Below are positions 22,520 through 22,626 of a stretch of DNA of 22,626 bases, in pieces. Each line of letters starts with the position of its first letter. Positions within the stretch are counted from its first letter, which is position 1. The notes under the pieces were generated by a model. The model was not told where the DNA came from and did no database searches. It was given only the letters and a program-made list of their open reading frames with translations. Origin of the DNA: JBDGRJ01 sp042218065 (lineage in GTDB: Bacteria > Patescibacteriota > Patescibacteriia > Magasanikbacterales > UBA922); NCBI GenBank assembly GCA_042218065.1, contig JBDGRL010000026.1:1-22626 (forward strand), in the 5' to 3' direction. The position numbers and the translations under genes are program-made.

Positions 22520-22626
22520 ATTATAGTATTTTCCAGTGTAGTTAATTTAATTCAGCACTTTTACCCTAAGTTTAGAAAACTAGTTCAGTTTTATCAACCC
22601 AAGTTTATGGATTAAATAAAAGATTT

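Noticed and set aside
1..22626. CRISPR array, tRNA or rRNA genes
   Set aside because: No regularly spaced repeat-spacer units, no cloverleaf with a CCA-type end and no conserved rRNA stretches were seen. The phased TTTAGAT repeats are too short and too close together for a CRISPR array.

Overview
The window looks like an accessory region of an AT-rich bacterial genome, probably a Candidate Phyla Radiation (Patescibacteria) member. The case for bacteria is direct: several promoters fit the sigma-70 pattern, the best being a perfect TTGACA-18 bp-TATAAT ahead of the ABC transporter operon, and many -10 boxes carry the TG extension. UGA acts as a stop throughout, which argues against lineages that recode it. 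Almost no start codon has a Shine-Dalgarno sequence; leaders are short and A-rich. Assignment to the CPR rests on gene content (repeated DUF2779 proteins, a PIF1-WYL helicase, small overlapping genes) and is an inference.

Layout. 1-2.2 kb: the edge of a leftward gene, a tiny ORF, phased AT-rich repeats and an AlbA_2/HATPase regulator. 2.4-8.5 kb: two apparently identical copies of a DUF2779 gene (RecB/Cas4-like nuclease plus DEDD-like exonuclease), both broken by the same one-base deletion at the domain linker. Between them lie a DUF3800 gene, a carbon-nitrogen hydrolase, a zeta-toxin-like kinase with a 59-aa partner, and scraps of a methyltransferase and an acetyltransferase. 8.5-9.9 kb: a Nudix-nucleoside-phosphorylase-like fusion whose stop overlaps the start of the second DUF2779 copy. 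10-13.7 kb (block A): methyltransferase pseudogene, GNAT, HIT, divergent MntA-like nucleotidyltransferase, HepT stub, PIF1-WYL helicase, and a convergent TPR protein. 13.8-16.8 kb (block B): intact DUF2779, intact methyltransferase, truncated GNAT, intact MntA-HepT pair. 16.9-17.7 kb: a PP2C phosphatase stub, a 132-bp MITE and a small membrane protein. 17.7-21.9 kb: a GldA / GldF-GldG fusion / DUF4340 export operon. 21.9-22.6 kb: a decayed fourth DUF2779 copy beside a promoter relic.

How it fits together. The 2.4-17 kb stretch has been repeatedly rebuilt from a few modules: DUF2779 (four copies), methyltransferase (four, one intact), GNAT (three, one intact), MntA (two) and HepT (two, one intact). 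Blocks A and B appear to descend from one ancestral divergent locus, HIT-GNAT-methyltransferase-(DUF2779) on one side and MntA-HepT on the other, that then decayed in complementary ways. The DUF2779 gene sits as the downstream, translationally coupled member behind unrelated genes (methyltransferase in one case, Nudix-phosphorylase in another), like an interchangeable nuclease cassette. Flanking it are toxin-antitoxin-like pairs. The transporter operon at the right looks like ordinary housekeeping sequence. No rRNA, tRNA or CRISPR array was seen.
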